41,508 bases of DNA, taken from Opitutia bacterium. GTDB lineage: Bacteria; Verrucomicrobiota; Verrucomicrobiia; Opitutales; UBA953. Shown here piece after piece: positions 29,402 through 35,981 of this stretch (positions are counted from its first letter, which is position 1; the number at the start of each line of letters is the position of its first letter). The position numbers were made by a program, and so were the translations under genes. The notes beneath the pieces were generated by a model. It ran no database searches. It saw nothing but the letters and a program-made list of their open reading frames with translations, and was not told where the DNA came from. The stretch is taken from contig BGOM01000002.1 in assembly GCA_003569245.1 (NCBI GenBank), positions 135,001 to 176,508 of the forward strand, in the 5' to 3' direction.

Positions 29402-29475
29402 GGTAGGGACCAGCGTCCCGCTGGTCCGTGCCGGCACGAGGTCAGGCACGCCATCGCTTCGCGAGGCGAAGCCAG
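29402..29475 (+). repeat. Composite repeat R1 plus inverted R4
   Basis: R1 at 29402-29428 is followed by GGTCAGGCACGCCATCGC..GAAGCCAGACC, the R4 module in the orientation opposite to that at 23860 and 31905. A hairpin CGCGAGC-TTC-GCTCGCG precedes R1 at about 29386. The rest of the spacer to 29544 holds octamer-like repeats (about 29500-29532) and no gene. Confidence 0.75.
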
Positions 29476-29544
29476 ACCCCGCGTTTCGGCCCTCTCCCTT
29501 GCCCCCTGGCCAACTTGCCAGCGTGCCAGCTAGCGTCTGCCCCC

Positions 29545-30276
29545 TCACTTCTCCCCCTCCTCCACATACCCGATGACATGCTTCCCGCTGGCGACGTCAT
29601 ACGTGAAGTGCAGGCAGAGCACGCTGTCGAACTCGGGGTGGGGGATGTACATCCGGCGGCTCAGCGCGAGCTTACGGCCGCGGAACGAGATCACCTTGGG
29701 CTCCGGCCAGACCCGGCAGAGTTGCTCGATCCGGGTCTGATGCATGGCCGCGTTCCAGCCGCCGTTTTTGAGCAGCGCCGGGATTTCCGTCAGCAGGTAG
29801 AGATCCTGCAGGAGGAGGTCGTCGCCCTCCCAGGTGCACTCCCGCGCGCTCTCGATGGCCGACCCCGTCACGATCAGGTGGTCCTTGAAAGGTTCCTTGC
29901 GCAGTTCCTGCAGGAAGCCGGCCACGCCGTTCGTGGCGCGCACCGGGATCTTTTCGGCCCGCGGCCAGAGCGAGAGTTCCTTCTCGCCGTCGCCCGAGAT
30001 CGCCAGCTCCTCGATGATCCGCATGACCTTCGCCTGGTCGCCCTGGCGAAACTCGATGGTCAGGTACAGCTTCCCCTCCCAGGTGTAGTGGATGAAGTGG
30101 ATGCTGCCATGGAGGTCCAGGCCGTGGATCGCGAGGGTGTGGCTGGCGTCGTCGACCATCCAGCAGTCGTTGAGCACCCGCTCGGCGGTGATGATCTGCG
30201 GGAGGAGGCGGCGGAGGTCGGCGGCCGTCAGGCTGGTGCCGAGTTCGCGGTGGCTGAGCTGGTAGGGATGTTTCAT
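29545..30276 (-). CDS. Unknown protein, paralog 1 of a three-copy family
   Basis: This 243-residue protein starts at ATG 30276 (MKHPYQLSHRELG). I do not recognise the family. It shares with two neighbours a layout of an N-terminal region with an LDLHGSIHF-type strand, the signature LYLTIEFRQGDQAKVM (general form TIE-x-R-x-GD), a central VAGFLQELRKEPFKDHLIV segment, and a C-terminal VISFRGRKLALSRRM..LCLHFTYDVASGKHVIGYVEE block. No signal peptide or membrane helix is seen; a cytosolic role is likely. It is flanked on both sides by palindromic repeats. Of the three copies it is the most divergent and, with copy 2, has an intact frame. Confidence 0.72.
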   Translation of the reverse strand: MKHPYQLSHRELGTSLTAADLRRLLPQIITAERVLNDCWMVDDASHTLAIHGLDLHGSIHFIHYTWEGKLYLTIEFRQGDQAKVMRIIEELAISGDGEKELSLWPRAEKIPVRATNGVAGFLQELRKEPFKDHLIVTGSAIESARECTWEGDDLLLQDLYLLTEIPALLKNGGWNAAMHQTRIEQLCRVWPEPKVISFRGRKLALSRRMYIPHPEFDSVLCLHFTYDVASGKHVIGYVEEGEK

Positions 30277-30705
30277 AAGGGGGGTGGTGAGGGGCGGTGG
30301 GGTGGGGGAGCAGGTAAAAGCAATCACGGGCTGCCAGCGCCGGCCCCGGTGAAGGAAGCTGACGTGGTGGGCCGGTCGCCGGTGTGCCCGGCGAGGCTGA
30401 TCTGAGGCGCTTAAGCGGTCTTCGGTTCGATTAGGTGCCCCGAAGACAAATGCTCGGCATTGGTTATCTCAGATGTGGTGTATCCTTCAGAATATCCTAT
30501 TATTATCAAGCCAAAACGTATCCGCGCACCCACGACACCGTTACAATCCACGCCAAGAATTGGAATCGATTTAGTCAGCTGGCCAGCTGGCCAGCGGGCA
30601 CGTGGGCAAGGGGTGGAAACAAGCGAGCACTCGAGGGCCGGAGGGCACGAGGAAGAGGCAAAAGAGACAGATACTAGCAACCTCACCTCGCGCGCCCCGC
30701 GCGCA

Positions 30706-30770
30706 GGTAGGGGCAGCACCGCGTGCTGCCCTAGCTGCCTCTAGGTAGAGACCAGCGTCCCGCTGGTCCG
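30706..30770 (+). repeat. Composite palindromic repeat R2-R1
   Basis: R2 (30706-30734) is joined by CTGCCTCTA to R1 (30743-30770, one substitution: GGTAGAGACC). The same 65-bp arrangement occurs at 31827, 35800, 36775 and 37653. Confidence 0.88.
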
Positions 30771-30873
30771 TGTGTCCCTCAGCCTCTCTGCCTCTGACCG
30801 TCTTCTGGCCCTATCATCGACTCAGCCCTCAGTACTCGATCCAGCACTCGACTCAGCACTCCTCTGCCTCTCC

Positions 30874-30958
30874 CACCGGCCAACTGGCCAACTAATCAAC
30901 CAATCAACTAACTCATCCCCTTGCCCCCTGGCCAACTTGCCAGCGTGCCAGCTAGTAT
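30874..30958. repeat. Octamer repeat array
   Basis: Tandem-like units CCGGCCAA, CTGGCCAA, CTAATCAA, CCAATCAA are followed by a second cluster CTGGCCAA-CTTGCCAG, of the same degenerate type as in 22282-22556. Confidence 0.7.
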
Positions 30959-30982
30959 CTCCTCCCCCTGTCCCTAACTATC

Positions 30983-31741
30983 TCATCGCCCCTTACTATT
31001 CCCCCAACCCACATCCCAGCTCGCCAGCGGCTGCACCCATCCCACCAGGATCTGGTTGTCCGAGATCTTGGCGAAGTGCAGGCCCAGGTGTTCGTCGCGC
31101 AAATCCGAGATCACCTTCACCCGGTGGCGCAGGGCGATTTTCTTGCCTTGGAAGAGGCAGTAGCGCGGCTTGGCATGAACGCGCGTGGCCTCCTGGTAGT
31201 CTTTCTGCACGCGCTCATCCAGGCTCCGCTGCAGGACGCTCAGGCGGGGCACCATGCTCAGGAACTCCAGCTTGCTCCGGATCTCGCGATAATCGTCGAA
31301 CGCCACCTCATGGGCCTCCTCGATGACCGCGTCCGCGATCAGCACCTGGCGTCGCAACGGGCTGGCCTGGATCATCTCGAAGAAAAAGGCCAGCCCCACC
31401 GGGCGCTTCTTGCCCGGGACCAGACGCGGCTCCTTGGGCGTCAGGTCCTTGGCCAGCCCCTGCGCGATGGCCTCGACCAGGGCCTCATCGCCGGCCCGAT
31501 ACTCGATGGTCAGCTCGTTTCGGGGGCGTTGCGAGACATGCTGGACCAGGATATCGCCGTATTGCTGCATCCCCCCGATGCGGGCGGACATGTACAGGTC
31601 CCCCGTCGCCCACGACTCATTGAAGACCGGGGCCGTCGCCACCAGCTTATCCAGCTTCTCCCGCATCTTCCGGGCGGACAACGCGCAGTCGTAGGCACGG
31701 ATCTTCAGTTTCTTCGGGGCGGTCGAGGTCGGCGGTTCCAT
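30983..31741 (-). CDS. Unknown protein, paralog 2 of a three-copy family
   Basis: This 252-residue protein starts at ATG 31741 (MEPPTSTAPKKLKIRAYDCA); unlike most genes here it has a Shine-Dalgarno-like GGAGG eight bases upstream. It shares with paralog 3 the blocks IGGMQQYGDILVQH, LTIEYRAGDEALVEAI, VGLAFFFEMIQASPLRRQVL and IADAVIEEAH, and with both copies the C-terminal strand pattern HLGLHFAKISDNQILVGWV. No known domain is recognised. The charged, soluble composition suggests a cytosolic protein. Repeat composites lie on both sides. Confidence 0.75.
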   Translation of the reverse strand: MEPPTSTAPKKLKIRAYDCALSARKMREKLDKLVATAPVFNESWATGDLYMSARIGGMQQYGDILVQHVSQRPRNELTIEYRAGDEALVEAIAQGLAKDLTPKEPRLVPGKKRPVGLAFFFEMIQASPLRRQVLIADAVIEEAHEVAFDDYREIRSKLEFLSMVPRLSVLQRSLDERVQKDYQEATRVHAKPRYCLFQGKKIALRHRVKVISDLRDEHLGLHFAKISDNQILVGWVQPLASWDVGWGNSKGR

Positions 31742-31826
31742 GGGCGCCTCCGTCTGCCCCTCCGTCCCCTTTGTCAAATCCCCGCCCCGGCTACCTCCGC
31801 CTACCCTCGCGAGCCCTCCGCGCCAG

Positions 31827-31976
31827 GGTAGGGGCAGCACCGCGTGCTGCCCTAGTTGCCTCTAGGTAGGGACCAGCGTCCCGCTGGTCCGCCGCCGGCA
31901 TGGGGTCTGGCTTCAGCACGCGCAGCGTGATGGTGCCTGACCCCGTTGCCGGCCGACCGGGACGGTCAGCCCTACC
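31827..31976 (+). repeat. Long composite repeat R2-R1-R4-R3
   Basis: R2 (31827-31855), R1 (31864-31891), R4 (about 31905-31942) and R3 (31951-31976) follow each other. This is the fullest version of the modular element in the window. The rest of the spacer to 32136 holds low-complexity pyrimidine-rich sequence and no gene. Confidence 0.85.
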
Positions 31977-32136
31977 TCCTTTCCCTGTCCCTGACCCCAT
32001 CATCGACTCAGCACTCCTCTGTCTCTCCTCCTTGCCCCCGGTCAACTATTGAGCCCTCACCTTCGTCATAACCCTCTTTGGATTGGCGGTCGGTTCCCCG
32101 CGCGCGTACTCTCCGCTTTCCACCTGCCCCTTCCCC

Positions 32137-32946
32137 ATGCTCGGAGCCATCGCCGGAGATATCATCGGATCCGTCCACGAATTTAGCCAGAACGAGGACC
32201 GCGACTTTCCGCTGTTCGTCGCGCGTTCTTCGCCGACCGACGACTCCCTGCTGACGGCCGCGATCGCCCGTGCTTGCCTGGGGGGTTCACGTGACTACCG
32301 AGCGGCGATTCTCCGCGCTTGGGCCGATACATGCCGTCCCGCGGTCCAGCCGCCGATCGGGCCGGGTTGGGGCGTGGGTTTCTCGGCCTGGGCCTCCACC
32401 GGGGGAGAGACCGTCCGTCAGTCTTTCGGCAACGGCGCCGCGATGCGCGTCTCCCCGGTCGCCTGGGCCTACGAGCAGGAGGCCGACGTCTTGGAGCACG
32501 CCCGGCTGACGGCGGCGGATTCCCATGCCCATCCCGAGGGCATCAAAGGCGCCGTGGCCACCGCGCATTGCATCTGGGTGGGCAGGCGGACGAACGATGC
32601 GGCGGCGGTGCGCCGGACGGCCCTGAGCTATTACTCCGAGCTGCCCGACCTCGAAACGATTCGCCGGACCCACGTCTACAACGAGACCTGCCAAGGCTGC
32701 GTCCCGGAATGCCTCGCCATCGCCACCGGCACGTCCGACTACGAGTCCGCCGTCCGTTTCGCCTGCTCCATCCGGGGCGACGCCGACACCTTGGGCGCGA
32801 TCGCTGGCGCCGTCAGCCAAGCCCTGTACGGCATCCCCGATTCCATCCGCCAGTCCGCCGTTCGTCTCGCCCACCGCTACTACCCCTGGATCGGCTCCAC
32901 CCTTGCGGAGTTCGAATCCCGCTTCGGCCCAGCCCCCAACCGCTAA
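32137..32946 (+). CDS. ADP-ribosylglycohydrolase family protein
   Basis: This 269-residue protein starts at ATG 32137, where the family motif begins at once (MLGAIAGDIIGSVHEF). Further motifs are SPTDDSLLTAAIA (metal-binding T-D-D), GNGAAMRVSPVAW, TAADSHAHPEGIKGA and the C-terminal metal site RGDADTLGAIAGAV. These are the hallmarks of the DraG/ARH fold, a di-magnesium enzyme removing ADP-ribose from proteins or small molecules. The substrate cannot be told. It lies between the unknown paralogs and giant RNA B, alone on the plus strand. Confidence 0.9.
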   Translation: MLGAIAGDIIGSVHEFSQNEDRDFPLFVARSSPTDDSLLTAAIARACLGGSRDYRAAILRAWADTCRPAVQPPIGPGWGVGFSAWASTGGETVRQSFGNGAAMRVSPVAWAYEQEADVLEHARLTAADSHAHPEGIKGAVATAHCIWVGRRTNDAAAVRRTALSYYSELPDLETIRRTHVYNETCQGCVPECLAIATGTSDYESAVRFACSIRGDADTLGAIAGAVSQALYGIPDSIRQSAVRLAHRYYPWIGSTLAEFESRFGPAPNR

Positions 32947-32955
32947 CCCCAACCC

Positions 32956-33004
32956 CGCGCGAGCTTTGCTCGCGCTCGGTAGGGACCAGCGTCCCGCTGG
33001 TCCG
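32956..33004 (+). repeat. Hairpin plus palindromic repeat R1
   Basis: GCGCGAGC-TTT-GCTCGCGC (about 32957-32975) is followed directly by R1 (32978-33004). A related hairpin precedes R1 at 29402. Octamer repeats follow at about 33017-33060. Confidence 0.78.
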
Positions 33005-33134
33005 CCGCCGGCTCGCTTGCCTCGTACTTGCCCACCGGCCCACTTGCCCGCTGGCCAGCACTGGCTCTCTTTAGACCAAATTACTGTCACTAAATTTCGT
33101 TGAACACCAATGACTTGCGTTAAATCAACAAACA

Positions 33135-33156
33135 ACTGTTATCATTTTACTTGCAC
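33135..33156 (+). promoter_or_regulatory. Conserved upstream element of giant RNA B
   Basis: ACTGTTATCA (33135-33144) is the exact inverse of the element before RNA A and is followed five bases later by CTTGCAC (33150-33156). CTTGCA is 37 bp from the shared GTTCYTT. The region 33065-33180 is AT-rich, as expected of a promoter. Confidence 0.5.
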
Positions 33157-33186
33157 CATGCTGTCACTTTCTTACCTCTCCCATCA

Positions 33187-34030
33187 GTTCTTTAAACATA
33201 GTCCGACGAGCGATCACCTCAAACGCCGGACGCCAATAAACGGGTCGCGTTGGATCCGTAAGATAGTGCGCCGTGAGGCGCGGAAAGCAGGGAGCCCACC
33301 GACGGGTCTGCGCCCGACCGCAAGGTCGGAACAACAACGCAAAAAGGATGAGTAGTAATAGCTTCCTTGCATGGGAGCTAGATCCGACGATGGAGGGGAA
33401 AAGCGCGTGAGTGCCAAACGGCGTAGCGCGTGACTAACGGTTGTGCCGAGCAAGCCCCTGCACTAAACCATATAAGATTGTTACAAGTCCAGGTCCGGCG
33501 GTCCAAGACGAAATCAAGGGCTGGCGGACATGATGAGAGCGAATGGGTGCTTCGGCGCACAGGAGCTCGACTTCGAGTTTTGACCCTCAAGGTTGGGACA
33601 TGGCAGGAGCGTGGTATTTTTCCACCCGCGAGGGAGGGAAAGCCGCTGGTGACGCGCTTCTCGGTCGGTTCTCTTACGCGGAGAAGTCTTATGTAAAAAG
33701 ACCAAATGCAAAAGTCGTCACCCCTGATCGAGCGAAACGACGCAACGCTGCGGGCGAAAGCCAACGCAGCCGGAGGGAAGTCCGCCCGGACTTCGCCGTT
33801 GATCTTGGAGGAATCGGAGGGCTTCGCCGCCCTAGCTGCGCGTCAACGTGGACGAGTCTGAAGAGGTCGAAAGCAAAATCAGCAGGGAAGTGATGCCGCT
33901 TCCTTAAAAAGGCAGTCGTGCTGGATACTCCGTAGGTGCAAGCCGCGGAGTGGATAAAGCGGGAAACCTGATTAGCACCGGGCATAATCCGAGCAAAGGC
34001 CAGCGATGAAGGGGGTAGTCTCACCCCTTC
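33187..34030 (+). ncRNA. Giant structured non-coding RNA, copy B (GOLLD/ROOL-like candidate)
   Basis: About 844 bases aligning end to end with copy A. Homologous stems with compensatory changes include GCGTTG/CAACGC (A: GCTTAG/CTAAGC), GCGCCGTGAGGCGC (A: CACCGCAAGGTG), GCTGCG-GGC-GAAA-GCC-AA-CGCAGC (A: ACTGGA..TCCAGT with a TTCG loop) and CTCCG/CGGAG (A: CGCCG/CGGTG). Near-identical single-stranded blocks include GGAAAGCAG, GAGCTAGATCCGA, AAAAAGGCAGTCGTGCTGGA and GGGGGTAGTCTCACCCC. The terminal hairpin ends 14 bases before the first element of the tRNA array. No coding potential is evident. The family assignment is a hypothesis; the presence of a selected RNA fold is well supported. Confidence 0.82.
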
Positions 34031-34044
34031 TCAACATTTTCAAT

Positions 34045-34115
34045 AGTCCCTTGAGGCAGCGGTGGCATGCGAGGCTTTGACCCTCACGGCCGGGGTTCGC
34101 ATCCCCGAGGGACTA
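34045..34115 (+). tRNA. tRNA-Gln-like element (UUG), atypical D-arm
   Basis: There is an acceptor stem AGTCCCT/AGGGACT, a good T-arm CGGGG-TTCGCAT-CCCCG, and an anticodon arm with loop CTTTGAC (anticodon TTG) on a four-pair stem with one C-A mismatch. The D-arm region is short and pairs poorly, and no CCA is encoded. It could be a working tRNA-Gln of reduced form or a degenerate copy. It starts 14 bases after giant RNA B and ends three bases before the next tRNA. Confidence 0.6.
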
Positions 34116-34118
34116 TAC

Positions 34119-34194
34119 GCGGAGGTGATGAAATGGCAGACATCGCGGGTCCAGAACCCGTGTCCTGCGGGTTCGAGTCCCGCCCTCCGCACCA
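34119..34194 (+). tRNA. tRNA-Leu (CAG) lacking the long variable arm
   Basis: Acceptor GCGGAGG/CCTCCGC, Leu-type D-arm (TGATGAAATGGCAGACAT), anticodon stem GCGGG/CCCGT with loop TCCAGAA (anticodon CAG, with C instead of the universal U at position 33), T-arm GCGGG-TTCGAGT-CCCGC and encoded CCA. The variable region is only GTCCT, five bases, whereas bacterial tRNA-Leu normally has a long stem there. Confidence 0.8.
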
Positions 34195-34198
34195 TTCG

Positions 34199-34270
34199 CG
34201 CGGCAGATCGTGCAAGGTGGCCTGCGAGGCCTGGCTCCTCGCGGCCGGGGTTCGCATCCCCGAGGGACTA
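34199..34270 (+). pseudogene. Degenerate tRNA-Gln-like element, unit 2
   Basis: The T-arm and 3' acceptor strand are identical to unit 1, but the 5' acceptor strand no longer pairs. The anticodon arm (GCGAGG/CCTCGC) carries loop CCTGGCT, which would read TGG with C at position 33. It is probably not a working tRNA. Confidence 0.6.
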
Positions 34271-34273
34271 CAG

Positions 34274-34346
34274 GCGGAGGTGATGCAACGGCAGACATCG
34301 CGGGTTTAGAACCCGTGTCCTGCGGGTTCGAGTCCCGCCCTCCGCA
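34274..34346 (+). tRNA. tRNA-Leu (UAG) lacking the long variable arm
   Basis: Same body as the first Leu copy, with loop TTTAGAA (anticodon TAG, normal U33) and variable region GTCCT. After the discriminator A the sequence is CCG, so CCA is not fully encoded. Confidence 0.85.
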
Positions 34347-34353
34347 CCGTGCG

Positions 34354-34424
34354 CGCGACAGATGGTCCACGGTGGCATGCTAGCCTTTGTTCCTCGCGGC
34401 CGGGGTCGAATCCTCGAGGGACTA
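34354..34424 (+). pseudogene. Degenerate tRNA-Gln-like element, unit 3
   Basis: The T-arm (CGGGG-TCGAAT-CCTCG) has lost a loop base and the anticodon stem no longer forms. Only a partial acceptor pairing TGGTCC/GGACTA remains. Confidence 0.6.
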
Positions 34425-34427
34425 TAC

Positions 34428-34503
34428 GCGGAGGTGATGAAATGGCAGACATCGCGGGCTTAAAACCTGTGTCCTGCGGGTTCGAGTCCCGCCCTCCGCA
34501 CCA
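34428..34503 (+). tRNA. tRNA-Leu (UAA) lacking the long variable arm
   Basis: Same body as the other two Leu copies, with stem GCGGG/CCTGT, loop CTTAAAA (anticodon TAA), variable region GTCCT and encoded CCA. Confidence 0.85.
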
Positions 34504-34533
34504 CCTGGCAGATCGTTCAACGGTCGAAACCCT

Positions 34534-34550
34534 CGCCCGCTCACCGGGCG
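34534..34550 (+). terminator. Possible terminator of the giant RNA B-tRNA transcript
   Basis: CGCCCG-CTCAC-CGGGCG is a six-pair hairpin 30 bases after the last tRNA. No T-run follows directly (only ACTTT further on), so the call is weak. Confidence 0.3.
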
Positions 34551-34683
34551 ACATGATACTTTGCCCCCTTTGACCGACGCTCCAGGTATTTTCAGCAGTT
34601 ACTTTCAGGTCACGTCGGACGAGCAATGCCTTCGCCCTCGGGCCATCGGATTCTTCGGGGCCTCGGGCGGTCTCGTTCCGGCG

Positions 34684-35625
34684 TCAGAGTAGGGTATCCT
34701 GGAGCAGGTCGTTGCCGATCAAGCCATCGATGTTATCGAGCTGGATATGGCCCCGCAGGCCTTCGGCCGTGAAGCGTCCCAGCGAAGGCGGGACCCTGCG
34801 CGCGACGGTAAATATCTGGTTGGGCGCCACCTGGGCAGGCGGGGTTACGGGGCGGTTATCCCCGGCCACGATTTCGAAAGGATCATGATTTGGTCTTCCT
34901 CTCGGGGCTCCCGTACTCGTATTCCGCTCTATCCAGACAGGGAGGTTTTGAATCCTTACCAGGCCTTTCCTTCCACAGATGGCGACGATCACACCCTCGT
35001 TACAGTCCATCAGAAGCTCCCCGTATTCTCCTCTTGCTGCCGCTAGCATTCTGGTCAGCGAATCCTTGTCGCCCATCCAGCTATTACCAAGCACGCCGTG
35101 AGCGCCTTCTTTTCTGATGTCCGCAAGTATATCGGCTCGCGCATCGGCCATTTGGCAGTGGATGTAGGGAACGAATTCAGACCGGCTGAAGTCGGGTTCG
35201 GGGTTAAACCGAGCAAGCCAGGTCATCGGTGATTCGATCGTTCGGTAGGTCGGGCTAAAGTCGCTGAAAGCACCCATTTCCTTGATGATACTCTCCTTGG
35301 GTACGGTGCTAATGTCGATATAGCCGACTTGGGCGCCGGTATCCCAGATCATTTTAAATCCAGGATGGCACCTGAGGATCGGCGCCTGCGTCCCCGGCGC
35401 CTTCGTGAAAGGCAACACCAAGCCACATCGCGACACCTCATCATTCTCCCCGGCGAATCGCAGGCGACCTTCCTCCATGTCAAGAACCACCGCATGCGGA
35501 GTCCGGTCAACCCAGGGAATCACTCCGTTGATCGCAAAACTTGTGGGGCAACCAGTATCGACGAGGTAAAGACGACCCTCATGCTCCATGAAGAGGTGCC
35601 GGTTGATGTATTTGAGTGCGAACAT
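34684..35625 (-). CDS. Retropepsin-like aspartic protease domain protein (tentative)
   Basis: This 313-residue protein starts at ATG 35625. Near the N-terminus HEGRLYLVDTGCPTSFAING has the D-T-G triad in the strand context of retropepsin-like proteases, which act as dimers with one DTG per chain. A later hydrophobic-Gly segment (LDNIDGLIGNDLLQDTLL, at the very C-terminus) resembles the psi-loop after the active site, and VLGNSWMGDKD may belong to the core. There is no signal peptide or membrane helix. Base composition is lower in GC than the housekeeping genes, suggesting transfer. It faces the tRNA array tail to tail. The substrate is unknown. Confidence 0.55.
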   Translation of the reverse strand: MFALKYINRHLFMEHEGRLYLVDTGCPTSFAINGVIPWVDRTPHAVVLDMEEGRLRFAGENDEVSRCGLVLPFTKAPGTQAPILRCHPGFKMIWDTGAQVGYIDISTVPKESIIKEMGAFSDFSPTYRTIESPMTWLARFNPEPDFSRSEFVPYIHCQMADARADILADIRKEGAHGVLGNSWMGDKDSLTRMLAAARGEYGELLMDCNEGVIVAICGRKGLVRIQNLPVWIERNTSTGAPRGRPNHDPFEIVAGDNRPVTPPAQVAPNQIFTVARRVPPSLGRFTAEGLRGHIQLDNIDGLIGNDLLQDTLL

Positions 35626-35981
35626 TATTAAACACTTTGTATAGTAATTTTGTGGACTCGACTGCGCCTCTCAAACAGAAACCACGGCGTTTTTACGATC
35701 TCCTCGCCCGCCCAATTTCCCGCCTGGGTAGGGACCAGCGTCCCGCTGGTCCGTGTATCTGTTTCTCGTTAGGGCTGACCGTCCTGGTCGGCCGCCTCAG
35801 GTAGGGGCAGCACCGCGTGCTGCCCTAGCTGTCTCGAGGTAGGGACCAGCGTCCCCGCTGGTCCGTGTATCCCTTGTCAACCGGTCAACTTGCCCACTGG
35901 CCAGCTACTCCCGCCTCTCCTCTTGCCCACCGGCCAACTAATCAACCGGTCAACTCGTGGTTCTGTCGCGGCCTTGCCGCG
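35626..35981. other. Repeat-filled spacer
   Basis: It contains an AT-rich stretch next to the protease-like gene start, R1 (35727-35753), inverted R3 (35771-35793), an R2-R1 composite (35800-35865) and octamer repeats (35874-35962). No gene is visible. Confidence 0.7.
35727..35865 (+). repeat. Composite repeat R1-R3(inverted)-R2-R1
   Basis: R1 at 35727-35753, R3 in reverse (AGGGCTGACCGTCCTGGTCG and on) at 35771-35793, R2 at 35800-35828 and R1 with one extra loop C at 35838-35865. R2 to R1 is joined by CTGTCTCGA. Confidence 0.85.

Larger units (their letters stand above)
30277..30982. other. 706-bp repeat-rich spacer without recognisable gene
   Basis: It holds an AT-richer segment (about 30420-30570) with a short open stretch reading VISDVVYPSEYPIIIKPKRI, perhaps a gene remnant but without start context or homologue I know; octamer repeats (30571-30600 and 30874-30958); one R2+R1 composite; and pyrimidine-rich low-complexity sequence between. 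The short ORFs are composed of repeat translation. Confidence 0.55.
34045..34503 (+). repeat. Tandem tRNA array, three units of about 155 bp
   Basis: The unit is [Gln-like element]-3 bp-[tRNA-Leu]-short spacer with CAGATNGT. tRNA-Leu starts are at 34119, 34274 and 34428, giving periods of 155 and 154 bp. Leu parts are nearly identical except for the anticodon loop; the Gln-like parts have diverged strongly. This indicates tandem duplication followed by selection on the Leu part only. Confidence 0.85.

Noticed and set aside
30435..30677. Protein-coding gene in the AT-richer spacer before paralog 1
   Set aside because: The open stretch is short, lacks start context and runs into octamer and R2 repeats; only a remnant is conceivable.
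33543..33893. Small ORFs inside both giant RNAs as short proteins
   Set aside because: They are not conserved between the two copies although the RNA structure is, and they have no start context.
34045..34503. tRNA array as an attachment site of an integrative element
   Set aside because: No integrase gene and no direct repeat of a tRNA 3' end bounding a segment could be found within the window.
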